From: Chryseobacterium oranimense | Lineage (GTDB): Bacteria; Bacteroidota; Bacteroidia; Flavobacteriales; Weeksellaceae | Length of the DNA: 64,000 nt | Assembly: GCF_025244725.1 (NCBI RefSeq) | Contig: NZ_CP104203.1 | Span: 558,001-622,000, forward strand | Direction of reading: 5' to 3' | Shown: piece by piece, positions 17,259-25,865 of the stretch | How the letters are laid out: every line of letters starts with the position of its first letter | Position numbering within the stretch: the stretch's first letter is position 1 | Program-made: the position numbers and the translations under genes | Notes under the pieces: model-generated | The model's input: only the letters and a program-made list of their open reading frames with translations | Told to the model about the DNA's origin: nothing | The model's database searches: none

Positions 17259-17960
17259 TTAAGATACGGCGGTATAGCTTGCAAAAGCTTCTTCCAGACT
17301 GTCAAATCTGCCTTTAAATTCGTCAATAGGGCAGTCCTGAAGGATATTCCCTTTGTGAATAAGAATAACACGGGAGCATAATGCTTCCACTTCCTGCATG
17401 ATGTGAGTAGAAAGCAATACTGTTTTCTGTTGCCCGATCTCTTTCACCACATTTCTGATTTCAATGATCTGGTTCGGATCCAGGCCGTTGGTAGGTTCAT
17501 CCAGAATTAGCAGGTCCGGCTGATGAATAATAGCCTGGGCAAGTCCCACTCTTTGTTTGTATCCTTTGGAAAGCTGGCCGATCTTTTTTGATCTTTCAGG
17601 AGTGATGCCTACCAGTTCGATCACTTCATCTACTCTGGATGGAGAGATTTTGTGGATATTGGCGACAAACTGAAGATACTCTTTCACATACATTTCCAGG
17701 TACAGCGGGTTGTTTTCAGGAAGAAAACCTATTTTTTTCTTACTTTCGATCTCGTTTTCGGAAATATTCATTCCGTTAAAGATAATTTCGCCCTGATCAA
17801 TTTTCAGTGCTCCGACAATGGATTTCATCAGTGTGGATTTTCCGGCTCCGTTCGGACCCAAAAGGCCAATGATCTCATTTTTATCAATAGAAATATTGAT
17901 GTTGTCTAATGCAGTCTGTTCCCCAAACTTTTTGGTTAAATTGATTATCTGAAGCGGCAT
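17259..17960 (-). CDS. gldA: Gliding-motility-type ABC transporter ATP-binding protein
   Basis: 233 aa ABC ATPase. Walker A is GPNGAGKST (35-43), the signature is LSKGYKQR, Walker B is LLILDEPTNGLDPNQ, and the H-loop is LLSTHIMQE. The stretch GFLPENNPLYLEMYVKEYLQF and VIELVGITPERSKKIGQLSKGYKQRV closely follows GldA of Flavobacterium. GldA works with GldF and GldG in gliding motility; those two genes are not in the window, so this assignment rests on sequence resemblance. It is followed by the ParB-like gene at a 9-bp distance. Confidence 0.82.
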   Translation of the reverse strand: MPLQIINLTKKFGEQTALDNINISIDKNEIIGLLGPNGAGKSTLMKSIVGALKIDQGEIIFNGMNISENEIESKKKIGFLPENNPLYLEMYVKEYLQFVANIHKISPSRVDEVIELVGITPERSKKIGQLSKGYKQRVGLAQAIIHQPDLLILDEPTNGLDPNQIIEIRNVVKEIGQQKTVLLSTHIMQEVEALCSRVILIHKGNILQDCPIDEFKGRFDSLEEAFASYTAVS

Positions 17961-17991
17961 AATAAGTAATGTCTTTGTGCAAAAGTAAAAA

Positions 17992-18018
17992 TAAAAAAAC
18001 TCATTCGGGTGAATGAGT
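17992..18018 (-). terminator. Intrinsic terminator
   Basis: Stem ACTCATTC / GAATGAGT with a 4-base loop; on the minus strand it is followed by a T-run. It lies 26 bp beyond the stop codon of the 18044 gene, between that gene and gldA. Confidence 0.75.
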
Positions 18019-18043
18019 TAGGTAATATTGAAAAATAATACGA

Positions 18044-18613
18044 TTATTTTTTTGATTTTTTGTTTTTGCTGTTGGTGCTTGAAGACGGTACTGCTGTAGA
18101 TGCCTGGCTTGATGCAGATTTTGTACCGTTGATCTGGTGCATGGTACCCGGTTTTTCATACAGAGCCGATTTTCCGTTCGTTTTGCCAAACACTTTCTCT
18201 ACCTGCTTTCTATTTAAAAACTGAGATTTTCCAACATATTTACGGTTTTTATTGATGTACTGGATAAACTGTACGGTAGGCTGCCCGTAATTTTTTTCGT
18301 AATGAAGTTCAATAATATCGTTAGGAAGTTCCAGAATAATATTTTCATCCGGAGTGGATATAAAGCCGTCCATGATCAGTTTATACAGACCGGATACATC
18401 ACTGTCCAGATTCTGAAAAGAAAAAGATCTTATGGTATTCAGGTTACTGGTATTAAGATCCTGATAGTTGATGGTAAATTTATCTTCTTTTTTATATAAA
18501 CCTACGGAATTATCTTTGCCAATTTCCACCAAGCTTTCATTTTTCAACACTTTGATCTGTGAGAAAACTGAAATACCGAACATGCATGTAATGAGTAGAA
18601 TTATTTTTCTCAT
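18044..18613 (-). CDS. Secreted hypothetical protein with low-complexity tail
   Basis: 189 aa with a signal peptide (IILLITCMFGISVFSQ). The mature domain (LVEIGKDNSVGLYKKEDKFTINY, then SFQNLDSDVSGLYKLIMDGF) is followed by QPTVQFIQYINKNRKYVGKSQFLNRKQVEKVFG. The C-terminus is Ser/Thr/Ala-rich and ends in a Lys-rich stretch (NSKNKKSKK). No enzyme motif is visible. A terminator follows, so it is likely a single-gene unit. Function unknown. Confidence 0.65.
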   Translation of the reverse strand: MRKIILLITCMFGISVFSQIKVLKNESLVEIGKDNSVGLYKKEDKFTINYQDLNTSNLNTIRSFSFQNLDSDVSGLYKLIMDGFISTPDENIILELPNDIIELHYEKNYGQPTVQFIQYINKNRKYVGKSQFLNRKQVEKVFGKTNGKSALYEKPGTMHQINGTKSASSQASTAVPSSSTNSKNKKSKK

Positions 18614-18995
18614 GTGGAGGGATTTTAATGTTTTATAAATTTGTGTCTTAAAGTTACTAATAAAAAGCTCTTAAAACAATCTTGTTAGTTAAAGCAAAAG
18701 TAATACTTTTTTTTAATATCCGTAATGAGTGACCTGCTGATATTATGTATACCATTGTATGTGAGGAAGTTTGTGAATTATTTGTTTAAAGGTGTTTTGG
18801 GAAATATCCGTTATATTTTCAGGAGCTGTAAGTTAAATTAACAGAGTTTTTATATTGCTTTAAATTATTAATTTACAGCTTACAGATCTTTTTGATGAAA
18901 AATTTCCGGAATTTAAATCTAAAGTTTAACTTTCGCATTATTGCTGACGGATATATAATCCGTACATTTATTTCTCATAATTATATCCTTTGAAT
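18614..18995. other. 382-bp AT-rich intergenic region with an imperfect inverted repeat
   Basis: No gene seen. An imperfect inverted repeat spans 18824-18880 (arms AGCTGTAAGTTAAATTAA and TTAATTTACAGCT). The rest is AT-rich and holds the promoters of two divergent genes. Confidence 0.45.
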
Positions 18996-19496
18996 ATGCG
19001 TATTCTGCACCACGGTCAAAATTTCATCATCCGCGAATTTTCAGTAGAAGAAAAGAACCTGTTTTGTGATCTTTTTGAAGATACAGACGTTACCAGATAT
19101 CTTCCTTACCGTTCCCCAGAACAGTATTTGGAAATGTTTGAAATCACCTTGGAAGACTATCTTAAGGGGCCGTTTGGCCGTTTTGGAATATTCCATACTG
19201 AAAACAGTGATTTTATCGGCATGTGCCTTGCCAGAAATTTTGCAGATGTATCCGGACAGATTGAAATAGGTTATACTTTGAGCAAAAAATATTGGGGGAA
19301 AGGGATTGCGACGGAAGTCAGCCGTGCTTTGGTGAAATATTGCTTCTTAAATACTCAAGGAAATGAGATTGTAGCTGTAACGGATCTGGATAATACAGGC
19401 TCACAGAAAGTACTGGAAAAAGCAGGGTTTATGCGGGTGGATAACCTGAGAAGAGCGGATCGGGAAATGGCTTACTATATTGTTAAACGCGGTTAG
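18996..19496 (+). CDS. GNAT family N-acetyltransferase (RimJ/RimL type)
   Basis: 166 aa from the ATG at 18996; two codons earlier a TTG is possible. It opens with RILHHGQNFIIREFSVEEK and has the acetyl-CoA-binding loop KYWGKGIATEVSRALV with the preceding IEIGYTLS strand, and NTGSQKVLEKAGF, the classic NxxS..LEKxGF end of the RimJ/RimL branch. Such enzymes acetylate the alpha- or side-chain amine of proteins or small molecules. The substrate is not visible. It stands alone between the secreted protein gene and the two-component genes. Confidence 0.85.
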   Translation: MRILHHGQNFIIREFSVEEKNLFCDLFEDTDVTRYLPYRSPEQYLEMFEITLEDYLKGPFGRFGIFHTENSDFIGMCLARNFADVSGQIEIGYTLSKKYWGKGIATEVSRALVKYCFLNTQGNEIVAVTDLDNTGSQKVLEKAGFMRVDNLRRADREMAYYIVKRG

Positions 19497-19531
19497 ATTA
19501 ATATTAATCAGAGAAAGATAATTTGTGTTTA

Positions 19532-20227
19532 TTAGTTAATAGAACCTTTGGAAATTCTTGTTACAAAAGCGTTAAATTCATTTTTGTAGCTCCTGCCTAC
19601 AGGAATATGATGGATTCCCAGAAGAACTTCATTATTATTAAAAGCGGTAACAAACCCGGAATTGATCATAAAGGAACGATGAATTCTGACAAAACCTTTT
19701 CCTGATAAAACAGATTCCAGATCTGTAATTGTATTCTTTGAAATAATACTTTCTTTGCCTGCCAGAACTATTCTGATATCGTTTCCCTGGCTTTCGAAAT
19801 AAACAATGTCGTGAATAGGTACCTTGCGGCTCATTCCTTCCGTTTTGATGATGATAAATTCCTCTCCAGGATCAGTTCTGTTCCTTAAAACCCGTTCCAC
19901 CGATTTGAAGAAACGTTCAAAAGTAATAGGCTTCAAAAGATAATCTACAGCTTCCAGTTCAAAACCCTCAATAGCAAAATCGCGGTAAGCAGTTGTGAAG
20001 ATTGTTGGCGGTTTCTGCGGAAGGGATCTCAGAAAATCAATTCCGGTTAAATGGGGCATCTGGATATCCAGGAACATAAGATTCACGGGTTTTGTCTGAA
20101 GAAGCTTATAGGCATCCATCGCATTTTCAGCTTTTCCGGCAAGCTTTAAATGGCCGGTTCTTGAAATATGATTTTCAAGCAGGGCTGCCGCCAGAGGTTC
20201 GTCATCTACAATAATACAGTTGATCAT
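19532..20227 (-). CDS. LytTR response regulator
   Basis: 231 aa. The receiver domain (1-120) has the acidic pair VDDE near the N-terminus and phospho-acceptor Asp54 in LMFLDIQMPHLTG. The C-terminal LytTR DNA-binding domain (about 130-230) contains VYFESQGNDIRI, a strand-rich core, GFVRIHRSFMIN, and HIPVGRSYKNEF. It overlaps the sensor kinase gene by 4 bases, and the two form a LytS/LytR-like pair. The target genes are not evident; the neighbouring acyltransferase is divergent. Confidence 0.93.
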   Translation of the reverse strand: MINCIIVDDEPLAAALLENHISRTGHLKLAGKAENAMDAYKLLQTKPVNLMFLDIQMPHLTGIDFLRSLPQKPPTIFTTAYRDFAIEGFELEAVDYLLKPITFERFFKSVERVLRNRTDPGEEFIIIKTEGMSRKVPIHDIVYFESQGNDIRIVLAGKESIISKNTITDLESVLSGKGFVRIHRSFMINSGFVTAFNNNEVLLGIHHIPVGRSYKNEFNAFVTRISKGSIN

Positions 20228-21282
20228 AAGGCTACTGGAGTTTTTATTTCGACTTTAAAAATATTATTTTCTTTTGAGACTTTAAGGATGAAATCATCAC
20301 CATAATGAAGTCGGAGCTGTCTTTCTATATTCTTCAGTCCGATTCCCTCAGAATCATTATTTTCATCATTTTCGTAAGTATTTTGAATCCTGAAAAAGGA
20401 ATATGCCCCATCTGTGGAAACATCAATTTTTATATCAGCATGGCCCGTGGTTTTTCCGGCCCCGTGCTTAAAGGCATTTTCAACCAATGTAAGGTAAAGC
20501 AGCGGAGGAATGGATGCAGTAGGATTTAAAGTGATTGTTTTGTTAATTTTCAGCCTTCTTTCACTGTACCTGAGACTTTCCAGAGCAATATAATGATCAA
20601 TAACAGCAAGTTCTTCAGATATTTGCACCCCATTTTTAGGGCCTTTGTATAAAATATAATCCAGCATATCCGAAAGCCTGCTTATAGATTCTGATGTTTT
20701 CTCTGAATTGCTGAGCGAAAGAGAATAAATATTGTTCAAAGTATTGAACAGAAAGTGTGGATTAAGCTGGGATTTCAGGGATTTTAACTCAAGTTCGGCT
20801 TTTTCTTTCAATAGTTTGGCTGTGTTTTCTTTTTCTTCTTTATAGCGGATCACGAACATGACCGAGATAAAGATGAAGGCACCACTGATAATCGGGAAAG
20901 TATAATGGGTCCAAAGATAACCGATATCGGTAAAAATGTTGAAAAAGCTATCTTGAGGGACACTGATGAAGAATGGTTCCGCAAGGTAAACAATGAATAC
21001 CCTATTGATGACTGAAAGAAAATAGAGACTAAAAATAAGGGACAGTAAAAATTTGAGATACTTTTTCCGGTCAAAAAAATTTCTGATAAGAACGGAATAG
21101 ATGAAATTGGCTCCTGCAATCTGAAAGATCCAGTGACAGAAATTGTAGATCAGAATCTCTGATGAAATACTGCCGTTATTCTCTCCGTAATTTCTTGCAG
21201 TCCCGAATAAAAACAAAGCCGTCCAAAAGAACAGCTGAAAATAAATATTCTGTTTAAGATTGTTTTCCGGTCCGAATTTCAT
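20224..21282 (-). CDS. LytS-type sensor histidine kinase
   Basis: 352 aa from the ATG at 21282; a TTG 20 codons earlier is also in frame but less likely. It has four or more hydrophobic N-terminal helices (IYFQLFFWTALFLF, SLIFSLYFLSVIN, ISGAFIFISVMFVI) and no recognised periplasmic domain. The kinase domain begins with KSLKSQLNPHFLFNTLNN, where His176 is the phospho-acceptor, and continues with LVENAFKHGAG (N-box) and GIGLKNIERQL (G-box), as in the His_kinase/HATPase family of LytS. It overlaps the response regulator by 4 bases (ATGA). Confidence 0.92.
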   Translation of the reverse strand: MKFGPENNLKQNIYFQLFFWTALFLFGTARNYGENNGSISSEILIYNFCHWIFQIAGANFIYSVLIRNFFDRKKYLKFLLSLIFSLYFLSVINRVFIVYLAEPFFISVPQDSFFNIFTDIGYLWTHYTFPIISGAFIFISVMFVIRYKEEKENTAKLLKEKAELELKSLKSQLNPHFLFNTLNNIYSLSLSNSEKTSESISRLSDMLDYILYKGPKNGVQISEELAVIDHYIALESLRYSERRLKINKTITLNPTASIPPLLYLTLVENAFKHGAGKTTGHADIKIDVSTDGAYSFFRIQNTYENDENNDSEGIGLKNIERQLRLHYGDDFILKVSKENNIFKVEIKTPVAL

Positions 21283-21469
21283 AGCCTTCAAAAATATAAA
21301 ATCCAAGGGTACACCAGCGTGTTTTTTGATAAAAAGAAGCAAATAAATGACGGAAAACTTTATCTGACGTTCAGATAACAGATGGTACAGTTTATATTCC
21401 TATTACGTTTATCTACCACTATTACACACAAAATATGAACTGTTTTACAACATTTGCAGAAAAAAAACA

Positions 21470-22591
21470 ATGTCTGCTGACCACCATACTTCTGAAAGAC
21501 TTTACGGACTTGACCATTTACGAGCTATAGCCATCTTATTGGTTCTAATGTATCATTACCGTGCATTTAAGCATCCTGCCTGGATTGATGTTGTAGGGAG
21601 ATTCGGATGGACGGGAGTGGATCTTTTCTTTGTGCTCAGTGGTTTTTTGATATCAGGACAGTTATTTAAGGAAATTGAAAAGCATGGAGACATCACTTTA
21701 AAAACATTTTTCACCAAACGTTTTTTCAGGATCATTCCTCCTTATTTTTTCACTCTGGCTCTGTATTTTTTATTCCCTTTTTTTAGGGAAAGAGAAGCAT
21801 TATCCTCTTTCTGGAAGTTTATCACTTTTACCCAGAACTATGGACTTGACGTCATTAACCAAGGAACCTTTTCACATGCATGGTCTTTATGTATTGAAGA
21901 GCAGTTTTATCTTTTCCTTCCATTATTGCTTTTGATTGCGGTGAAAACAAAGACTTTAAAATATACACCTCTTTTTGCTGCTTTCCTCATTATCTTTTCC
22001 CTGACTGCCAGATTTATCATTTGGAAAGACTTTATTGTTACGGTGCTGGATACCGAAGATTTCTGGAAAGTATGGTATATGAAAATTTATTATCCTACGC
22101 ATACTCGTCTGGATGGCCTGGCTGTGGGAGTTATGGTCAGTTATTTAATGCAGTATTCGTTTCGGTTTAAAAGAGTAGTGCATAACAACGGGAATAAGCT
22201 TTTTATCCTTGGAGCTGTTCTGTTGGGAATTTCATTTTGGATATGTAATGATCAGGTTTCTGAAAAAGCTTCCATTTTTGGATTTACCTTTGTAGCTGCG
22301 AGTTATGGGATTCTTTTAATGTCATCGGTTTCCAGATCATCATTTCTTTTCAGATCAAAATCTTATATTACAGCACAGATTGCAGGGCTTTCTTACGCAA
22401 TTTATCTTTCACATAAAGGAATTATTCATATCATTCAATATGTTATTAGGCAGCTTGGAATGGAGGTTTCGGGAAATATCAGCCTTTTGATCTGTTTGGC
22501 AGGATGCATTGCCGGAGGTCTGTTATACCGTTTTATGATTGAGAATCCTTCTTCAAAGCTTAAATACAGAATTTTAAACAAAAAAACATAA
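21470..22591 (+). CDS. Membrane acyltransferase (OafA/acyltransferase 3 family)
   Basis: 373 aa with about ten membrane helices. It starts YGLDHLRAIAILLVLMYHY, where the His of the LRAIAxxxVxxxH motif is catalytic, and has WTGVDLFFVLSGFLI, the family signature. KRFFRIIPPYF and LCIEEQFYLFLPLLLL also match. Such enzymes O-acylate surface polysaccharides, peptidoglycan or small compounds with acyl-CoA donors. The substrate cannot be told. It is divergent from the LytTR pair and ends at a bidirectional terminator. Confidence 0.92.
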   Translation: MSADHHTSERLYGLDHLRAIAILLVLMYHYRAFKHPAWIDVVGRFGWTGVDLFFVLSGFLISGQLFKEIEKHGDITLKTFFTKRFFRIIPPYFFTLALYFLFPFFREREALSSFWKFITFTQNYGLDVINQGTFSHAWSLCIEEQFYLFLPLLLLIAVKTKTLKYTPLFAAFLIIFSLTARFIIWKDFIVTVLDTEDFWKVWYMKIYYPTHTRLDGLAVGVMVSYLMQYSFRFKRVVHNNGNKLFILGAVLLGISFWICNDQVSEKASIFGFTFVAASYGILLMSSVSRSSFLFRSKSYITAQIAGLSYAIYLSHKGIIHIIQYVIRQLGMEVSGNISLLICLAGCIAGGLLYRFMIENPSSKLKYRILNKKT

Positions 22592-22601
22592 TGTCGATAA
22601 A

Positions 22602-22631
22602 AAATCCCCGCGAAAACTGTTCCGGGGATTT
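22602..22631. terminator. Bidirectional intrinsic terminator
   Basis: Stem AAATCCCCG / CGGGGATTT with a 12-base loop; A and T tracts on both sides. It lies between the acyltransferase gene and the convergent old yellow enzyme gene. Confidence 0.7.
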
Positions 22632-22670
22632 ATATAACTGATTAGGAATAATCTCTGTTTTATTTTTAAA

Positions 22671-23771
22671 TTAATAATCTGTACACTTACTGAAAGAAAT
22701 AGCAGGATAATCAATATACCCTTTATCTTCCCCATGATAAAACGTTTCTTCATCCCAATCTGCCAGCTGAAGATCATTTTTTATGCGCTCCACGAGGTCA
22801 GGATTTGAAATATATAGCTTGCCAAAAGCAATCAGGTCCACAAGCTCGGTTTGCAATAGTTCTTCCGCTGTTTCCACGGTAAAGCCGCCTGCAATCATGA
22901 TGATGTTTTTAAAACGCTGTCTGGCATTCTCTAAAAAACTAACAGGAATCAAAGACTCTCCGTCATTTATGGCATTAGAAAAATGAATATACAGAATGTC
23001 CAGCTTCTGTAATTCGTCAAGGATATATTCGTGTGTAGCCAGCTCTTCAGGATAAGTTTTTAAATCATAAATTTCGCGGAAAGGGGACAGTCTTATTCCT
23101 ACCTTATTTTTCCCAACGGCTGCAATAACTTCCTGCATCACCTCAAAAAGAAATCTGGTCCTGTTTTCGATACTTCCGCCATATTCATCGGTTCTGATAT
23201 TGCTTAAAGGATTAATGAACTGATCGATCAGAAAGCCATGTGCCGCATGAATTTCAACACTGTCAAAGCCTGCTTCTATTGCACTGATCGCTGCCTCTTT
23301 AAAAACCTTCACCCAAACCGGAATATCTTCTGTGCTTATGACAATGGGTAGTGTCATATTTTGATAACTATTATCGGGAGTACGGATGGTTTCATTCACC
23401 TGTAGGGCAGATGGAGCTATCAAAGGTTCGTCATTCTGAATGACAGGATGCCCGACACGGCCTGACTGAACTAATTGGGCAAATATCTTTCCACCCTTTG
23501 CATGCACACCTTCTACCACTTTTTTCCAAGCCTGTTTTTGCTCTTCATTATATATTCCTGGAGTATTCATATAGGCTCCGCCGTTGGAAGAAACAGCGAT
23601 ATTATCCGAGATCAGTAATCCGGCGCCGGATCTTTGCTGATAATGCGTAATCATGGAAGGTGAGGGAATTCCTCTAACAGCTCTGCGACGGTTCATCGGG
23701 GCCATTACAACCCTGCTGGAAAGAGAAAGATTTTTACTGATAAAAGGAGTGGTTAATTTTTTCTGTGACAT
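22671..23771 (-). CDS. Old yellow enzyme family alkene reductase (NADH:flavin oxidoreductase)
   Basis: 366 aa (beta/alpha)8 flavoprotein that reduces activated C=C bonds with NAD(P)H. It opens VVMAPMNRRRAVRGIPSPSM and has the FMN/substrate segment EIHAAHGFLIDQFINPLSNIRTDEYGGSIENRTRF, with the HxxH-type active-site pair, and later GKNKVGIRLSPF. MIAGGFTVETAEEL and LIAFGKLYISNPDLVERI close the barrel. It is divergent, across 77 bp, from an AraC regulator, a layout that suggests control by it. The electrophile (an enone, quinone or nitro compound) is unknown. Confidence 0.93.
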   Translation of the reverse strand: MSQKKLTTPFISKNLSLSSRVVMAPMNRRRAVRGIPSPSMITHYQQRSGAGLLISDNIAVSSNGGAYMNTPGIYNEEQKQAWKKVVEGVHAKGGKIFAQLVQSGRVGHPVIQNDEPLIAPSALQVNETIRTPDNSYQNMTLPIVISTEDIPVWVKVFKEAAISAIEAGFDSVEIHAAHGFLIDQFINPLSNIRTDEYGGSIENRTRFLFEVMQEVIAAVGKNKVGIRLSPFREIYDLKTYPEELATHEYILDELQKLDILYIHFSNAINDGESLIPVSFLENARQRFKNIIMIAGGFTVETAEELLQTELVDLIAFGKLYISNPDLVERIKNDLQLADWDEETFYHGEDKGYIDYPAISFSKCTDY

Positions 23772-23848
23772 ATTTTTTTGACAAAATTAACATGAACCAT
23801 AAGGCAAAAACAGGAATATCGGACGGTTTTTTTTGTACATTTCGGGTA

Positions 23849-24706
23849 ATGAAAAATAAGCATTTACATAAACCTTTAGATATTTTTGTATCCGATATGG
23901 AGCACTGGCATGAACGTCCGCTGATCTATCAGTTCTTCGAGATTGTACAGATTATGGAAGGTGAAGGCACCAGGATTATTAATGAAAACAAGTTTCCCTA
24001 TACTAAAGGCAGTATTTTTTTATTTACCCCGCTGGACTGCAGAGGGTTTGAGAGCGCTACCAATACCCGTTATTGTTCCATCCGATTTTCCGAAGTCTTC
24101 CTCGAACAGTACAAAACCAAGCACGAAAAAGAAAAAGTGATAGAATGGTTAAAACAGCTGGAAGCCATTTTTACACATCACAACCGCTTTGAGCAGGTAT
24201 TGATTAAAGAGGAGAGAGACTGCAGCATGATCGCATCATTAATTGAAAATATGATCACGGAATACAGCAATAAGCCTTCCTATTTTGATGAAAACCTTCA
24301 GCATCTGGTTATTCTTGTTTTAAATATTATTTCCCGTAACGTGAATCCCCAGCAGGTCATCTCGGATACAACCATGGATGAGCCTTTGATCAATAAAATC
24401 CTTGTTTATCTCCACCAGAACATACACTGTCCCAAGAATTTAAGAATAAAGCATCTTGCAGAGCAATTTAACTTGTCGGCAAATTATATCGGCGAATATT
24501 TTAAGAACCTCACCGGAGATAGCTTACACTGTTATCTCACTCAGTATAAAATGAATATTGTAGAACAGCGGCTGATCTACAGCGAATATTCAATAGGGCA
24601 AATTGCAGATGATCTGGGATTTTCAGATGAAAGCCATTTAAGCCGGCAGTTCAAAAAACATAAGGGAATAACTGCGGCGGCTTTCCGGAAACAGTTTAAG
24701 AACTAA
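23849..24706 (+). CDS. AraC family transcriptional regulator
   Basis: 285 aa from the ATG at 23849 (MKNKHLHKPLDIF), preferred over in-frame starts that lie within the divergent reductase gene. The N-terminal half resembles an AraC sensor/cupin-type domain (GTRIINENKFPYTKGSIFLF). The C-terminal double HTH starts about residue 195: HLAEQFNLSANYIGEYFKNLTG, then IGQIADDLGFSDESHLSRQFKKHKG, which is the canonical AraC signature. The gene is divergent from the alkene reductase and is followed by an esterase operon whose promoter carries paired direct repeats. Confidence 0.9.
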   Translation: MKNKHLHKPLDIFVSDMEHWHERPLIYQFFEIVQIMEGEGTRIINENKFPYTKGSIFLFTPLDCRGFESATNTRYCSIRFSEVFLEQYKTKHEKEKVIEWLKQLEAIFTHHNRFEQVLIKEERDCSMIASLIENMITEYSNKPSYFDENLQHLVILVLNIISRNVNPQQVISDTTMDEPLINKILVYLHQNIHCPKNLRIKHLAEQFNLSANYIGEYFKNLTGDSLHCYLTQYKMNIVEQRLIYSEYSIGQIADDLGFSDESHLSRQFKKHKGITAAAFRKQFKN

Positions 24707-24744
24707 AAAAGATCTATTGCCATAAATACAAAAGGACGCACTAT

Positions 24745-24812
24745 AAATTTCCTTTTCGTATCACAAAATTTCTTTTTCGTATCATCCGGTGGTAAGCATA
24801 ATATTACTTTTG
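24745..24812 (+). promoter_or_regulatory. Paired direct repeat (21-bp phase) and -7 element before the esterase operon
   Basis: Two 20-base words, AAATTTCCTTTTCGTATCAC (24745-24764) and AAATTTCTTTTTCGTATCAT (24766-24785), are spaced 21 bp apart, two helical turns. TACTTTTG (24805-24812), an exact TAnnTTTG, follows after 19 bp, so the downstream word lies at the -33 position. This is the usual geometry of an AraC-type activator site. The same pair is found before the 29631 operon. Confidence 0.75.
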
Positions 24813-24827
24813 AAAGAATAGAATCTC

Positions 24828-25835
24828 ATGATTATGAATATGAAAAAATATAGACTGTTCCTGTTAATTTTTCTGATTCCGGGCTGGTCACTGGCACAGC
24901 AGTACCATTCACTTTCCCTTCCGGAGGCAGAAAAAAGATTACTGTCACAGTTCAGGCCTTTGATCAATGGTCGTATTTATGATATTACGTTTGAAGAAGT
25001 GAAAAAAGAACGTAAAGCCCAGGCGCAAATGCCATGGCCGGAACTCAAAAATAAAGACAGCGTTGAGGTGATTCAATCTAAAATTCTCGGTTTGAATCCA
25101 AAAGACCCTGAAATTCCGGTAACAATTTATAAGCCTAAAAATGCAAGAAATCTACCTGTATTTCTCTGGTTTCATGGAGGTGGCTTTGTGTATGGGACTC
25201 CAAAATGGGATCATCAGAGATGTGCAGATTATGCCCTGAGAGGAAACACTGTCGTGATCAATGTAGATTACCGTTTCGCTCCTGAAAATCCTTTTCCAGC
25301 AGCACTTCATGATGCCTATGCTTCACTGTTGTGGGCAAACAAAAATGCAGGAAATCTTGGTGGAAATCCAAAGCTCATTGCAGTGGGCGGGGAAAGTGCC
25401 GGAGCCGGAATATCCGGAAGCCTGGCACAATATACAAGAGATCATAAAGGTCCGGCAATCAGTTTGCAGGTTCTGGAAATGCCTCCGGGAGATTTTGGAA
25501 TGGATTATCCTTCAATTATTGAATTTAAAAGGATTCCCGGTTTCAAAAGTGATGATATTCCGGTTTTAAAAGACTTTTATATCGGAAAAAACGGAAATCC
25601 AAAAGAGAGATATGTACTGCCAGGAAATATTGAAGATGTCTCAAATCTTCCTCCAGCCGTAATTTTTGTAGCCGGAGCAGACCCTTTACGGGACAGCGGG
25701 CTGGCCTATGCAGACCGTTTGATAAAAGCGGGCATTTTTACAGAACTGCATCTTTTTGCAGGGTATGCCCACGGAATGCCGCTCCCGGAAAATATAGATA
25801 TCACCATCAGACTGATGAAGCAGTTCCTTAAATAA
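24828..25835 (+). CDS. Secreted alpha/beta hydrolase of the hormone-sensitive-lipase type
   Basis: 335 aa with a signal peptide (LFLLIFLIPGWSLAQ); starts at 24828, 24834 or 24840 are possible and the last gives the best signal. It has the HGGGFVYG oxyanion motif of the HSL/GDXG family, the nucleophile Ser190 in VGGESAGAG, and the acid/histidine region VAGADPLRDSG ... LFAGYAHGMPL. Such esterases hydrolyse short-chain or aryl esters. It is followed after 30 bp by a CE1-like esterase gene. The tandem 20-bp repeats upstream suggest AraC-type control. Confidence 0.9.
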   Translation: MIMNMKKYRLFLLIFLIPGWSLAQQYHSLSLPEAEKRLLSQFRPLINGRIYDITFEEVKKERKAQAQMPWPELKNKDSVEVIQSKILGLNPKDPEIPVTIYKPKNARNLPVFLWFHGGGFVYGTPKWDHQRCADYALRGNTVVINVDYRFAPENPFPAALHDAYASLLWANKNAGNLGGNPKLIAVGGESAGAGISGSLAQYTRDHKGPAISLQVLEMPPGDFGMDYPSIIEFKRIPGFKSDDIPVLKDFYIGKNGNPKERYVLPGNIEDVSNLPPAVIFVAGADPLRDSGLAYADRLIKAGIFTELHLFAGYAHGMPLPENIDITIRLMKQFLK

Positions 25836-25865
25836 CCCTGATTCTTATACTTTAAAATCAAAATA

